Assembly: GCA_019313025.1 (NCBI GenBank)
Contig: JAFDCA010000357.1
Coordinates: 1-14,318 of the forward strand
Length of the DNA: 14,318 nt
Direction of reading: 5' to 3'
From: Deltaproteobacteria bacterium
GTDB taxonomy: Bacteria; Desulfobacterota; Desulfobacteria; Desulfobacterales; UBA11574
Shown: positions 1-7,652 of the stretch, in pieces
Position numbering within the stretch: position 1 is the first letter of the stretch
Layout: each line of letters starts with the position of its first letter
Translations under genes and position numbers: made by a program
Notes under the pieces: generated by a model
Told to the model about the DNA's origin: nothing
Databases searched by the model: none
Seen by the model: only the letters and a program-made list of their open reading frames with translations

Positions 1-886
1 TCCAGACATTTCCTCCGATGACCGAACGCGCACCAATAACGGTATCGCCGCCAAGAATGGTTGCACCCGAATACACGATAACATCGTCTTCAATGGTTGG
101 ATGTCGTTTCTTGCCCCTTAGCCGTTCTCCGGCATCTTTTGGCAGTGAAAGGGCGCCAAGGGTGACGCCTTGATAGATTCGAACATTTTTCCCGATAACG
201 GTGGTTTCTCCAATCACCACGCCGGTTCCATGATCGATCACAAAACTTTCTCCGATATCGGCACCAGGATGAATATCGATGCCGGTTAAGCTGTGAGCAT
301 GTTCCGTCATGATACGGGGCAAAAGCGGAACCTGAAGTTCAAAGAGCTTATGGGCCACTCGAAACACGGTCATGGCAAACACCCCGGGATAGCTGAAAAT
401 AATTTCATCATAGCTTTTGGCTGCGGGATCTCCTTCGTATATAGCCCGAACATCCGTCGCCAGTGTTTTTCTGATGGATGGAATCGATTCCAAAAAAGCA
501 AGTGCCATTTTCTGTCCTTGTTCATCACATTCGGTGCATGGGAGATCGTATCTGAAACAATCGTGCCGAATGCTGTGAGCAATCTGAACCGAAAGCATAT
601 CAAATAAAACCGAAACCGCTTGACCCATGTAGTATTTAAGATTGACCGGGTCGATTTTTTCCCGTGAAAAATATCCAGGGAAAAGGATTTCTCTTAATTT
701 ATGTATAATATCAACCACATATCCCTCAGAAGGAATCGGCTCGTAGTCGATATGGGTAAAACTCTCTTTGTCGTAGCAGCTGTCGATAATATTTTCAGTC
801 ACATCGGGAAGTTGTTTTTTGAATCTGCTTAAAGATTCCGCATCAATCCTGCAGGAAGGATCAGAAGGTTTAATTTCTGTTTTCAT
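1..886 (-). CDS. cysE: Serine O-acetyltransferase (CysE/EpsC type), C-terminus cut off by window edge
   Basis: It acetylates L-serine with acetyl-CoA to O-acetylserine, the first step of cysteine synthesis, in the cytoplasm. The frame is open from the ATG at 884-886 to base 1, so about 295 residues are visible and the C-terminal end is missing. Residues 1 to about 200 form the long helical N-terminal domain seen in EpsC-like enzymes. The left-handed hexapeptide-repeat domain follows. It contains DIHPGADIG (Asp204) and [10 protein letters not shown] (His219), which match the catalytic Asp143/His158 pair of E. coli CysE with the same 15-residue spacing, and then QGVTLGALS and [13 protein letters not shown] ribosome-binding site at 895-898 lies 8 bases before the ATG. 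Family assignment is firm; the choice between the CysE and EpsC names is not important here. Confidence 0.95.
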   Translation of the reverse strand, partial: MKTEIKPSDPSCRIDAESLSRFKKQLPDVTENIIDSCYDKESFTHIDYEPIPSEGYVVDIIHKLREILFPGYFSREKIDPVNLKYYMGQAVSVLFDMLSVQIAHSIRHDCFRYDLPCTECDEQGQKMALAFLESIPSIRKTLATDVRAIYEGDPAAKSYDEIIFSYPGVFAMTVFRVAHKLFELQVPLLPRIMTEHAHSLTGIDIHPGADIGESFVIDHGTGVVIGETTVIGKNVRIYQGVTLGALSLPKDAGERLRGKKRHPTIEDDVIVYSGATILGGDTVIGARSVIGGNVW

Positions 887-929
887 TGCTATGTCTCCAA
901 GGTTTTAGTATCTATTAATAATGACCATT

Positions 930-958
930 TGTTACTACGATGTGGTATTAATTGTCAA
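930..958 (-). promoter_or_regulatory. Candidate sigma-70 promoter for cysE
   Basis: On the minus strand a perfect -35 box TTGACA (953-958) is followed, after 17 or 18 bases, by a weak -10 box (GTAACA or TAACAA, 929-935). Initiation would fall about 40 bases upstream of the cysE ATG, a sensible leader length. The -35 match is seen directly. The poor -10 keeps the call tentative. Confidence 0.4.
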
Positions 959-1055
959 CATAAAACAACCCCACTGCTCGTATAAATTTTATCCTCATGA
1001 GCTTGTTTTAATTTAACATAAGACTTAACAGTATAACACATTAACATAATAAGTG

Positions 1056-1070
1056 TCACTTTTTAAGTGA
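1056..1070. repeat. Short inverted repeat in the cysE-yqaA intergenic region
   Basis: TCACTT and AAGTGA form a perfect 6-base stem around a TTT loop. On the plus strand a T-rich stretch follows (1075-1079), but no plus-strand gene ends here, so a terminator role is doubtful. On the minus strand, downstream of the YqaA gene, no T tract follows. The right arm overlaps one copy of a 15-base repeat (1065-1079). It could be an operator for cysE or chance. The rest of the 298-base gap 887-1184 shows nothing gene-like. Confidence 0.35.
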
Positions 1071-1079
1071 GATCTTTTT
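1065..1079 (+). repeat. 15-base direct repeat, copy 1
   Basis: AAGTGAGATCTTTTT occurs here and again, identical and in the same orientation, at 2471-2485. The two copies bracket the pcm-yqaA gene pair. This copy lies between the yqaA stop and the cysE start. The match is exact; its meaning is unknown. Confidence 0.6.
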
Positions 1080-1184
1080 ATTTCTGAAAGGAAACCATGG
1101 TGCGGTTACATTATTTGCAGCATGTTTTATTTGAAGGCTTTGGCAGTAAGAAATATTTGGCCATATTTATGTGAGAAAGGTGAG

Positions 1185-1766
1185 CTATAATAGATACTTA
1201 ATGATTATAAAGCCTCCTATTAGAAGTACCGTGAATACCGTGGCAAGAATGTTGAAATATTTATCGATAAAGGACTGAATGCCCGGGCCGAAAATGTAAA
1301 TAAGCCCTCCCACAAGAAAAAAGCGCGCGGATCGAGACACCACGGATGCTAAGACGAAGACAGAAAAATTGATCTTAAAAGCACCGGCGGCAATGGTAAA
1401 GACCTTATAGGGTATGGGTGTAAATCCTGCTATTCCGACGGCCCATGCATCGTATTTATTGTATAGCACTTCAATATAGTCAATTTTGGGGGTGAGACCG
1501 TAAAAATCGACGATACGGTTACCGACTGAGGCCATAAACTGCCACCCGATAAGATATCCGAAACATCCTCCCAGAACGGACCCTGCTGAACAAATCAATG
1601 CATATTTCAAGGATTTTTTGGGTATGGCAACCGCCAGTGCGATAAGAAGAATATCCGGGGGTATGGGAAAAAAAGAAGATTCGCTAAAGGCCAGCAAGAA
1701 CAACGCCCAGGCGCCGTAAGGTGTTTCTGCCCAGTGAAGAACCCAGTCATATAAACGACGAAGCAT
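1185..1766 (-). CDS. yqaA: YqaA/DedA-family (VTT domain) inner-membrane protein
   Basis: A 193-residue polytopic membrane protein of the SNARE-associated/VTT superfamily (DedA, YqaA). Visible family signatures are the acidic residue and proline-rich re-entrant segment in AFSESSFFPIPPD (residues 26-38), the second re-entrant motif GFTPIPYKVFTIAAG (114-128), and the basic SRSARFF (144-150). A hydrophobic C-terminal helix spans about 171-189. DedA proteins are linked to membrane homeostasis, and several act as undecaprenyl-phosphate or phospholipid transporters; the YqaA branch is not assigned a substrate, so none is claimed. It is the second gene of a pair with pcm: the pcm stop and this ATG are separated by three bases, and the GGAG at the pcm 3' end serves as ribosome-binding site, pointing to co-transcription and coupling. 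Confidence 0.88.
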   Translation of the reverse strand: MLRRLYDWVLHWAETPYGAWALFLLAFSESSFFPIPPDILLIALAVAIPKKSLKYALICSAGSVLGGCFGYLIGWQFMASVGNRIVDFYGLTPKIDYIEVLYNKYDAWAVGIAGFTPIPYKVFTIAAGAFKINFSVFVLASVVSRSARFFLVGGLIYIFGPGIQSFIDKYFNILATVFTVLLIGGFIIIKYLL

Positions 1767-1769
1767 TGA

Positions 1770-2426
1770 TTACACTCTCCATCCATGTTCACCCACAAGT
1801 TTGACAAATCGGCACCCGCCTAAATTTGTTTTGTGAATTCCACGTTCATCCTTGTAAAGTTTTATGAGTTCTTGGGAATACAGATCTCCAACCGGTATGA
1901 CCATACGGCCGCCCATAGCAAGCTGGCTTACGAGGGGTTTGGGAATGCCAGGTGAACCGGCTGTAACAATAATTCCGTCAAAGGGGCTTTCTTCTTCCCA
2001 GCCGGAAGTGCCGTCAGAATACTTGGTGACAATATTATGATAACGAAGTTTATCGAAAAGCTTGCGAGCTTTAGTATAGAGGGGAAAAATTTTTTCAATG
2101 GTATAAACGCGAAACACAATTTCAGCTAAAATTGCAGCCTGATATCCGGACCCTGTTCCGATTTCAAGTATCCGGTCCTCTTTTCCAGGCTGCAGCGCCT
2201 GAGTCATCTCGGCAACGATATACGGCTGTGAAATGGTCTGTTGTTCTCCGATGGGCAGTGGAAAATCACCATAAGCCTGATCTCTTAGAGCATCACTAAC
2301 AAAAAGGTGCCGAGGAACCTTGTACATGGCAGCCAGAACTTTTGGATCGGTGACGCCTCGAGCTTCAATCTGCCGTTTGACCATTTCTTGACGCTGGCGT
2401 TCGTATTTTATGGCGTTTTCATCCAA
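1770..2426 (-). CDS. pcm: Protein-L-isoaspartate O-methyltransferase
   Basis: It transfers a methyl group from S-adenosylmethionine to L-isoaspartyl residues in age-damaged proteins, starting their repair, in the cytoplasm. The 218-residue length is normal for the bacterial enzyme. Motifs in order: PYIVAEMTQAL (68-78), the SAM-binding loop LEIGTGSGYQ (87-96), the motif II region IIVTAG (152-157), GGRMVIPVG (172-180), and FVKLVGEHGW near the C-terminus. The ATG is preceded by AGAGG at a rather long 13-base spacing. A downstream ATG at Met15 would still keep the catalytic core but lose the conserved N-terminal helix, so the upstream start is preferred. It is first in the two-gene unit with yqaA. 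Confidence 0.95.
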   Translation of the reverse strand: MDENAIKYERQRQEMVKRQIEARGVTDPKVLAAMYKVPRHLFVSDALRDQAYGDFPLPIGEQQTISQPYIVAEMTQALQPGKEDRILEIGTGSGYQAAILAEIVFRVYTIEKIFPLYTKARKLFDKLRYHNIVTKYSDGTSGWEEESPFDGIIVTAGSPGIPKPLVSQLAMGGRMVIPVGDLYSQELIKLYKDERGIHKTNLGGCRFVKLVGEHGWRV

Positions 2427-2470
2427 AATATAAAACCTCTTTCTGGATTAAGAACCTTTTTTAGCATTAA

Positions 2471-2485
2471 AAGTGAGATCTTTTT
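2471..2485 (+). repeat. 15-base direct repeat, copy 2
   Basis: Exact second copy of AAGTGAGATCTTTTT, 45 bases upstream of the pcm ATG and downstream of the candidate pcm promoter, so it would lie in the pcm leader. Unlike copy 1 it is not part of an inverted repeat. Confidence 0.6.
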
Positions 2486-2515
2486 GAACGGATTGCTGAA
2501 TTGTGATACCAAGAT

Positions 2516-2544
2516 TTACTATCAAATCAGAGGAATTGCGTCAA
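2516..2544 (-). promoter_or_regulatory. Candidate promoter for pcm-yqaA
   Basis: Minus-strand TTGACG (2539-2544, one mismatch to the -35 consensus), a 17-base spacer ending in TGA (an extended -10 TGn element), then TAGTAA (2516-2521) as a weak -10. Initiation here would give a leader of about 80 bases before pcm. This is inferred from motif matches only. Confidence 0.4.
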
Positions 2545-2748
2545 GAATTTCGTGACTGAAATCAAATGGTTTTACAATAGATCTGTTTTTACTTTCATCG
2601 AGTGTTTGAAACTTTGTTAAACCGGTTCATAAAGGGCGTATTTCAGAAACCGGAGTGTTTTTTGGATAGTCGCGTGATAGATAATGCTTTTTTCAAATCG
2701 TAACAACCATCAAAAGAATGAGATTAAATACTTCTATGAATAAAGCTC

Positions 2749-2776
2749 TTGATTTTTTATTAAGATATTACATAAT
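2749..2776 (+). promoter_or_regulatory. Candidate promoter for the potassium channel gene
   Basis: TTGATT (2749-2754, four of six -35 positions), a 16-base AT-rich spacer, and CATAAT (2771-2776, five of six -10 positions). Initiation near 2783 would leave a leader of about 190 bases before the channel ATG. Plausible, but in AT-rich DNA such matches are easily found by chance. Confidence 0.35.
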
Positions 2777-2973
2777 CTATCACAACATTTTTCGGACATC
2801 GTTACAAAATGAATAAAAACCCAGAAAGATTATATTCGCAAACGCTGTCCGGAGCTATCAAACGAATTCCTCGTTGTTTGTCAAAATACAACTTAAGATC
2901 TCGGGTCCAACGGGGAAACGGAGTATTTTTTCAAGTTGAATAACTTCTGAATCGGATCGGACGAATCAACTCC

Positions 2974-3975
2974 ATGAAAAGTATAAGACATCTCAAATTG
3001 TGTATCTTGCTTTTGATACTCCTTATATTGCTTGGTGTCAGTGGATATATGACCATTGAAGAGTGGGATTTTTTAGATGCCCTGTATATGACCGTCACAA
3101 CGCTGACCACCGTGGGGTACGGTGAAGTGCACGAAGTGAGCAATTTAGGACGCATATTCACAATTGTATTTATCATCATCGGCGTGGTCTATTTTTTATA
3201 TATTGCCGGTGCCGTTGTACAGTTTATGGTCGAAGGTCAAATCAGAACCATACTTGGGAGGAGAAGCTTGGATAAAAAGATTGATCGATTGAAAAATCAT
3301 TATATTGTTTGTGGGTATGGACGTATCGGAAAAACGCTTTGTACGATGCTGCAAAGAAAGGCGGTTGATCTGGTTGTCATCGAGAAAGATATAGACCTTA
3401 TACCGGTCATGGTTGAGAATAAAATTTTCTATATATCGGGTGACGCCGGAGATGAAACCAATCTGATTCGAGCCGGAATTAGGCGAGCGAAAGGTTTAAT
3501 CGCCGTTCTGGCGACAGATACGGATAATGTTTTTCTGGTGTTGACTGCCAGGCAGCTTAACCCTGATCTTTATATTATGGCAAATGCTTCGCGCAATGAG
3601 TCAAAGCCCAAGCTGCTGGCTGCAGGTGCCAACCGGGTGGAGTTGCCCTATGATATGGGTGCTGTGAGTATGGCCCAGCGGATCATCCGTCCAACAGTGA
3701 CAAATTTTCTGGATCTTGCTTTCGCTCAGAAACGTAAAGATATTCAAATGGAAGAGATACCGGTGAGCCCTTCTTCGAAACTTGCCAATGTCATGCTTAG
3801 GGATTCCGGGATCCGGCAGCAGTTTAATCTGATCATCATTGCAGTAAAAAAGTCAGACGACAGCATGCTGTTTAACCCGTCTTTTGAGGCAGTTATCGAG
3901 AGCGGAGATACCGTTATTGCTGTGGGGCAGGAAGAGAATCTTAAGGAGCTGGAAAAAATATTGAATCCAATTTGA
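2974..3975 (+). CDS. MthK-like potassium channel with cytoplasmic RCK domains
   Basis: A two-helix ligand-gated potassium channel subunit of 333 residues, essentially the length of MthK (336). TM1 is about residues 8-26, the pore helix and selectivity filter are TLTTVGYG (43-50), and TM2 is about 61-82. The RCK N-terminal (TrkA-N, Rossmann-like) domain begins at about 108 with HYIVCGYGRIGK (nucleotide-loop GYGRIG, 114-119), the acidic Glu137 at the end of strand 2, and GDAGDE (156-161). The RCK C-terminal (TrkA-C) domain runs from about 255 to the end. The TVGYG filter indicates potassium selectivity; the gating ligand (calcium in MthK) cannot be read off. A stop codon in frame at 2941-2943 fixes the N-terminal limit and the next Met would lose TM1, so the ATG at 2974 is the start despite a poor ribosome-binding site. 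No MthK-like internal Met sits just before the RCK domain; Met85 is the nearest. Confidence 0.92.
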   Translation: MKSIRHLKLCILLLILLILLGVSGYMTIEEWDFLDALYMTVTTLTTVGYGEVHEVSNLGRIFTIVFIIIGVVYFLYIAGAVVQFMVEGQIRTILGRRSLDKKIDRLKNHYIVCGYGRIGKTLCTMLQRKAVDLVVIEKDIDLIPVMVENKIFYISGDAGDETNLIRAGIRRAKGLIAVLATDTDNVFLVLTARQLNPDLYIMANASRNESKPKLLAAGANRVELPYDMGAVSMAQRIIRPTVTNFLDLAFAQKRKDIQMEEIPVSPSSKLANVMLRDSGIRQQFNLIIIAVKKSDDSMLFNPSFEAVIESGDTVIAVGQEENLKELEKILNPI

Positions 3976-4039
3976 GGCTGAAATAAATTTTACAGACAAT
4001 ATCATATGGACGTGATGGTTAAACACAAAGAAGCGGCTT

Positions 4040-4633
4040 CTATATTTTGTATATGATTCTTTTTTCTGTAATAATGATATCTACATGCCGATCATGGGCT
4101 TCCATTTGTATTTGAGGAACGATCTGATCTTCAAACGTCAAAGCAACCTTTCTTGTGGTAATTGGCAGTTTTGGGATAAGCCGGTCATAATATCCATCCC
4201 CGGATCCGATTCTTCCACCCTTTTCGTCGAAAGCAACACCGGGAATGATGGCGATATCGATACATTCGATGGGAACAATATTACATTGGTTTGGATCCGG
4301 CTCTAATATATTCCTGGGTCCGAGTGTTAAGTCTGTATCCAGGTTATCGACTTTCATCAATTTCATTTCATATTTTGTTGGAACAAACGCAGGAAGGATC
4401 ACTATTTTTTTATAGTTTAAACATCTGTTTATTATTTGCAGGCTATTTACTTCACAGTTACTGTTTATATAAAGCAAAACAATGTTCGCTTCCAGAAAAT
4501 TGGCAAATTCAAAAAGCCGTTTTTCTATTCTATGGGTTTTATCTTTAATTTCTTTGTCAGAAAGTGCGGCCAGTGCTTTTTCAATAGTGCCACGAATCTC
4601 ATCTTTTGTTTGTCGAATTTCCTCCATAGACAT
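4040..4633 (-). CDS. ygfA: 5-formyltetrahydrofolate cyclo-ligase (methenyl-THF synthetase)
   Basis: An ATP-dependent enzyme converting 5-formyltetrahydrofolate to 5,10-methenyltetrahydrofolate, returning the storage folate to the one-carbon pool. The 197-residue length is typical. The N-terminal Lys10...Arg14 (KDEIR) fits the ATP-contacting KxxxR helix of the family. The signature PGVAFDEKGGRIG (131-143) followed by GDGYYDR (145-151) is the substrate and phosphate-binding loop. The AGGAG ribosome-binding site lies only three bases from the first ATG but nine from a second ATG two codons on (Met3, start 4627), so translation may begin at Met3. The gene is convergent with the channel gene across 64 bases. 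A weak 5-base hairpin (4029-4041) overlaps its stop codon and is not a convincing terminator. Confidence 0.93.
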   Translation of the reverse strand: MSMEEIRQTKDEIRGTIEKALAALSDKEIKDKTHRIEKRLFEFANFLEANIVLLYINSNCEVNSLQIINRCLNYKKIVILPAFVPTKYEMKLMKVDNLDTDLTLGPRNILEPDPNQCNIVPIECIDIAIIPGVAFDEKGGRIGSGDGYYDRLIPKLPITTRKVALTFEDQIVPQIQMEAHDRHVDIIITEKRIIYKI

Positions 4634-4665
4634 TCTCTCCTGCTCGAATATTTTGAAATTACTTT

Positions 4666-4694
4666 ATAATATAAAAATTGAGGAATAATGTCAA
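4666..4694 (-). promoter_or_regulatory. Near-consensus sigma-70 promoter for 5-formyl-THF cyclo-ligase
   Basis: On the minus strand: a perfect -35 TTGACA (4689-4694), exactly 17 bases of spacer, then TATTAT (4666-4671, five of six -10 positions). Transcription would start near 4659, giving a leader of about 26 bases that includes the ribosome-binding site. This is the best promoter match in the window. Confidence 0.7.
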
Positions 4695-4707
4695 CTCGCA
4701 TTAATCA

Positions 4708-4736
4708 TTGACTATATAACATGCTCATGATACGGA
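4708..4736 (+). promoter_or_regulatory. Candidate promoter for the serS operon
   Basis: TTGACT (4708-4713, five of six -35 positions), a 17-base spacer ending in TGA (extended -10 TGn), then TACGGA (4731-4736), a poor -10. It stands back to back with the cyclo-ligase promoter, the two -35 boxes being 13 bases apart. A leader of roughly 125 bases before the serS ATG would result. Confidence 0.35.
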
Positions 4737-4756
4737 TCAATAACCTTTTTTGAACG

Positions 4757-4815
4757 AAAAAGACGGCCTATGGGGCTTGGAAATTGGCTAAAAATGAAAC
4801 GTAATTATAGCCGTC
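4757..4815 (-). other. Hairpin arms with adjacent T tract upstream of serS
   Basis: GACGGC (4762-4767) and GCCGTC (4810-4815) are exact complements, and after one bulged base TAT (4769-4771) pairs with ATA (4807-4809). The 35-base loop shows no strong inner stem. Read on the minus strand the stem is followed directly by TTTTT (4757-4761), as in an intrinsic terminator, though the loop is long for one and no minus-strand gene ends here. Read on the plus strand it would be a structure in the serS leader. Confidence 0.35.
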
Positions 4816-4869
4816 AATCGTTGATAATCATCCGAGCTGGTTGTGCATCAGAAAAATACGGGGACTGTT

Positions 4870-6144
4870 ATGTTGGAAATTAAATTTGTAAGACAAAACC
4901 TTAAACTAATTGAAAAATCACTTGAAAACAGAGGTGAAACAGCAGATCTGGAAAGCTTCAAACAATGTGATACCCAACGAAAAACCCTTTTGATTGAGAT
5001 TGAGAACTTGAGGCATCGTAGAAATATTGTTTCTGAACAGATCGCTGCCATGAAGAGAAACAAGGAAGACACTGATGACCTTGTGGCTGAAATGCGCCAG
5101 GTGGCCGACAGGATCAAGGGGCTGGATCATCAGTTGTCCGAAAATGAAGATAAGATAAACCATATTCTTTTCATGATACCGAATTTACCCCATCACTCCG
5201 TTCCCATAGGGAAAGATAGTTCTGAAAATCCTGTTATCAACAAAATGGGTGATATGCCTAAGTTTGATTTTGAACCACAGCCACACTGGATTTTAGGTGA
5301 AAAGCTCAAAATATTAGATTTTGAAACCGCATCTAAAATCACCGGGGCACGTTTTCCTCTTTATTTGGGGCCTGGTGCTCGGTTGGAAAGGGCTCTCATC
5401 AATTTTATGCTTGATATTCACACAACGGAGCACGGTTATAAAGAAATACTGCCGCCTTTTATTGTAAACCGAGACAGCATGACAGGCACCGGCCAGTTGC
5501 CTAAATTTGAAGAAGATCTTTTTAAGCTCCAAGGATGGGATTATTTCTTGGTGCCCACCGCTGAAGTTCCTGTGACCAATATCCATAAAGACGAAGTTCT
5601 GGATGAAGAAATACTACCTATTCTCTATACAGCCTATACGCCTTGTTTTCGTTCAGAAGCCGGTTCTTATGGAAAGGATACAAGGGGCCTTATTAGACAG
5701 CACCAGTTTAACAAAGTTGAATTGGTCAAATTTACCACACCTCAAACGTCTTATGATGAGCTCGAGACCCTTTTAAATCATGCTGAAGCCATTTTAAATT
5801 ATCTCGAAATTCCGTATCAGGTTATCAATCTTTGTACCGGAGACCTTGGCTTTTCTGCGGCAAAAACCTATGATATTGAAGTATGGATGCCGGCACAAGG
5901 TGTTTACAGAGAGATTTCATCATGCAGTAATTTTGAGAGTTTTCAAGCCAGACGTGCCAATATAAGATTTAAAAGGAAAGGGAAAAAAGGAACTGAACTG
6001 GTTCATACACTTAACGGATCCGGTCTTGCAGTTGGACGAACCGTGGCAGCTTTACTCGAAAACAACCAGCAGGCTGACGGGTCTGTGATCATTCCCAAGG
6101 TCTTGAGACCATATATGGGGGGAATGGAGAAGATAGAATCGTGA
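4870..6144 (+). CDS. serS: Seryl-tRNA synthetase
   Basis: A class II aminoacyl-tRNA synthetase charging tRNA-Ser (and tRNA-Sec) with serine in the cytoplasm; 424 residues, close to E. coli SerRS (430). The N-terminal coiled-coil arm that reads the tRNA variable loop spans about 25-100 (heptad-rich, many Lys/Glu). The catalytic domain follows, with motif 2 from [15 protein letters not shown] (260-274) into RQHQF, and motif 3 as [11 protein letters not shown] (381-391). TAEVP, a serine-binding loop signature, precedes motif 2. The frame is open nine codons further upstream (ATG 4843), but bacterial SerRS starts with MLxxxxxR and GGGGA lies five bases before the ATG at 4870, so that start is chosen. 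It is the first gene of a four-gene run; its stop overlaps the thrC start by four bases (GTGA). Confidence 0.96.
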   Translation: MLEIKFVRQNLKLIEKSLENRGETADLESFKQCDTQRKTLLIEIENLRHRRNIVSEQIAAMKRNKEDTDDLVAEMRQVADRIKGLDHQLSENEDKINHILFMIPNLPHHSVPIGKDSSENPVINKMGDMPKFDFEPQPHWILGEKLKILDFETASKITGARFPLYLGPGARLERALINFMLDIHTTEHGYKEILPPFIVNRDSMTGTGQLPKFEEDLFKLQGWDYFLVPTAEVPVTNIHKDEVLDEEILPILYTAYTPCFRSEAGSYGKDTRGLIRQHQFNKVELVKFTTPQTSYDELETLLNHAEAILNYLEIPYQVINLCTGDLGFSAAKTYDIEVWMPAQGVYREISSCSNFESFQARRANIRFKRKGKKGTELVHTLNGSGLAVGRTVAALLENNQQADGSVIIPKVLRPYMGGMEKIES

Positions 6145-7652
6145 AAATCGATGACTTTCCACAAGAAATAAAACCTTTCATACTTCCAAACCATGATGGC
6201 GAATTGGTTTATCGATGTTTAGGATGCGAAAAACAGTATGGTATTGAAAAGTTACTTTATACATGTCCGGATTGCAAACAGGTCCTTTTGATTTATGATT
6301 TGAAATTTGAAAGTTTAAAAAAAATTCCAGGAGACAGATGGCGAAAGATATTTGATTATCGTAAAATGCTCACCATTCCTGCGCTTAAAGGGATATATCT
6401 ATATCATGAATTTATCGGGCCGATGATTCCGCTGGATGCTGTTATTTGTCTGGGAGAAGGTCATACTCCTGTTATTGAAGCCAACAATTTTTTGCAAAAA
6501 AAGGCCGGTGTTAGATTCTATTTTAAAAATGACGGCCAGAATCCCAGTGCTTCATTTAAGGATCGCGGTATGGCCAGTGCTTTGAGTTATATCAACTGTT
6601 TGGTTCAAAAAGGGTATGTCTCAGATGTGCTGGCCATATGTGCTTCTACTGGCGACACGTCTGCTTCCGCTGCCTTATATGCATCCTTTCTTCAGCCTGA
6701 TGTTAAATCGGCAGTGCTTCTTCCCTACAAGAAAGTGACACCGCAACAGCTGTCTCAGCCTCTGGGAAGCGGTGCGGCTGTATTTGAGATTCCAGGTGTT
6801 TTTGACGATTGTATGAAGGTCGTTGAAGCGCTCTCTGAAAACTATAGTGTTGCTTTGCTCAATTCCAAAAACGCATGGCGGATACTTGGACAGGAGTCTT
6901 ATTCATATGAGATTGCACAGGCGTTTGAATACGACATGGAAAATCTATTGGTCGTTGTTCCCATCGGCAACGCCGGCAATATTACCGCTGTATTGAATGG
7001 GTTTTTGAAGTTTTACGATATCGGAATCATCAATTCTTTACCGAAAATTCTGGGCGTTCAATCTGAACATGCCAATCCGGTATACCGATATTATCTTGAA
7101 CCGGATGTAGCAAAACGGAAATTTGAGCCGGTCATCGTCAAGCCCAGCGTTGCTCAAGCGGCAATGATCGGTAACCCTGTTTCAATGCCAAGGGTCATTC
7201 ATCTGGTTAATGTGTATAACAGCAGGTCAGGGAAGCAGAATGTTTTTTTTGTTGAGGTCACCGAACAGTCTATCATGGACTGGGAGCTTTTGGCCAACAG
7301 AAACGGGCATATTGCATGTACGCACGGCGGCGAATCTCTTGCCGGATTGGTTGAGGCCAGACGACAGGGAATCGTCCGGAAAAATGATATTGCCATCGTC
7401 GATTCAACGGCACACGCCATGAAATTTTCGGGTTTTCAGGAAAAATATTTTGAACAAAGCTTTCCGTCAGAGTTTAAAATATCTTCAAATCCTGAACTCA
7501 TCAATGCACCCGTTTATATCCATCCAGAAAGCTTGGCACGAGTCCCTGCCCCAGGAAAACCATTACAAGGCGATGATTTCCATCGGTTTGTGGAACAAAC
7601 ATCAAAAGAGATTGCAAAACATTTGAGTCTCAAAAAGGTTCCTAAAGAATGA
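6141..7652 (+). CDS. thrC: Threonine synthase
   Basis: A PLP-dependent fold-type II enzyme converting O-phosphohomoserine to threonine and phosphate. 503 residues. It has an N-terminal zinc-ribbon-like four-cysteine segment (Cys26, Cys29, Cys42, Cys45), seen in some threonine synthases and related PLP lyases. The PLP lysine is Lys140 in [11 protein letters not shown], and GNAGN (about 279-283) is the phosphate-binding loop. The start is a GTG overlapping the serS stop; a GGAG about 10 bases upstream and the need to include the cysteine motif support it. The stop overlaps the next ATG by four bases (ATGA). The length is at the long end for the family, owing to the N-terminal ribbon and a C-terminal extension. 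Confidence 0.93.
   Translation: MKIDDFPQEIKPFILPNHDGELVYRCLGCEKQYGIEKLLYTCPDCKQVLLIYDLKFESLKKIPGDRWRKIFDYRKMLTIPALKGIYLYHEFIGPMIPLDAVICLGEGHTPVIEANNFLQKKAGVRFYFKNDGQNPSASFKDRGMASALSYINCLVQKGYVSDVLAICASTGDTSASAALYASFLQPDVKSAVLLPYKKVTPQQLSQPLGSGAAVFEIPGVFDDCMKVVEALSENYSVALLNSKNAWRILGQESYSYEIAQAFEYDMENLLVVVPIGNAGNITAVLNGFLKFYDIGIINSLPKILGVQSEHANPVYRYYLEPDVAKRKFEPVIVKPSVAQAAMIGNPVSMPRVIHLVNVYNSRSGKQNVFFVEVTEQSIMDWELLANRNGHIACTHGGESLAGLVEARRQGIVRKNDIAIVDSTAHAMKFSGFQEKYFEQSFPSEFKISSNPELINAPVYIHPESLARVPAPGKPLQGDDFHRFVEQTSKEIAKHLSLKKVPKE

Larger units (their letters stand above)
2427..2973. other. 547-base divergent intergenic region
   Basis: This region separates pcm (minus) from the potassium channel gene (plus). 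It holds the candidate pcm promoter, a repeat copy, an 8-base palindrome AACCGGTT near 2620, a candidate plus-strand promoter at 2749-2776, and two small overlapping plus-strand ORFs (26 and 44 codons, 2736-2816 and 2809-2943) with no convincing ribosome-binding site. I see no tRNA, known riboswitch or strong terminator. Confidence 0.5.

Noticed and set aside
293..607. 104-codon plus-strand ORF
   Set aside because: It lies wholly antisense to the serine acetyltransferase, whose frame carries clear family motifs; no ribosome-binding site or recognisable protein.
4029..4041. Hairpin between the channel and cyclo-ligase genes as a bidirectional terminator
   Set aside because: Only a 5-base stem with a 3-base loop, overlapping a stop codon and without a proper T tract on either strand.
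4843..4869. Upstream ATG as serS start
   Set aside because: It adds nine residues not seen in SerRS; the ATG at 4870 has a ribosome-binding site and the canonical N-terminus.
4634..4869. 6S RNA (ssrS) or T-box leader next to the folate cyclo-ligase or serS
   Set aside because: 6S RNA often precedes the cyclo-ligase gene, but the strong promoter leaves only about 26 bases of leader and no long rod-like fold is seen. No T-box core motif or tRNA-pairing element is visible either.
4770..4883. 37-codon ORF overlapping the serS start, considered as a leader peptide
   Set aside because: No ribosome-binding site, no run of serine codons, and it overlaps the hairpin arm; nothing supports attenuation.
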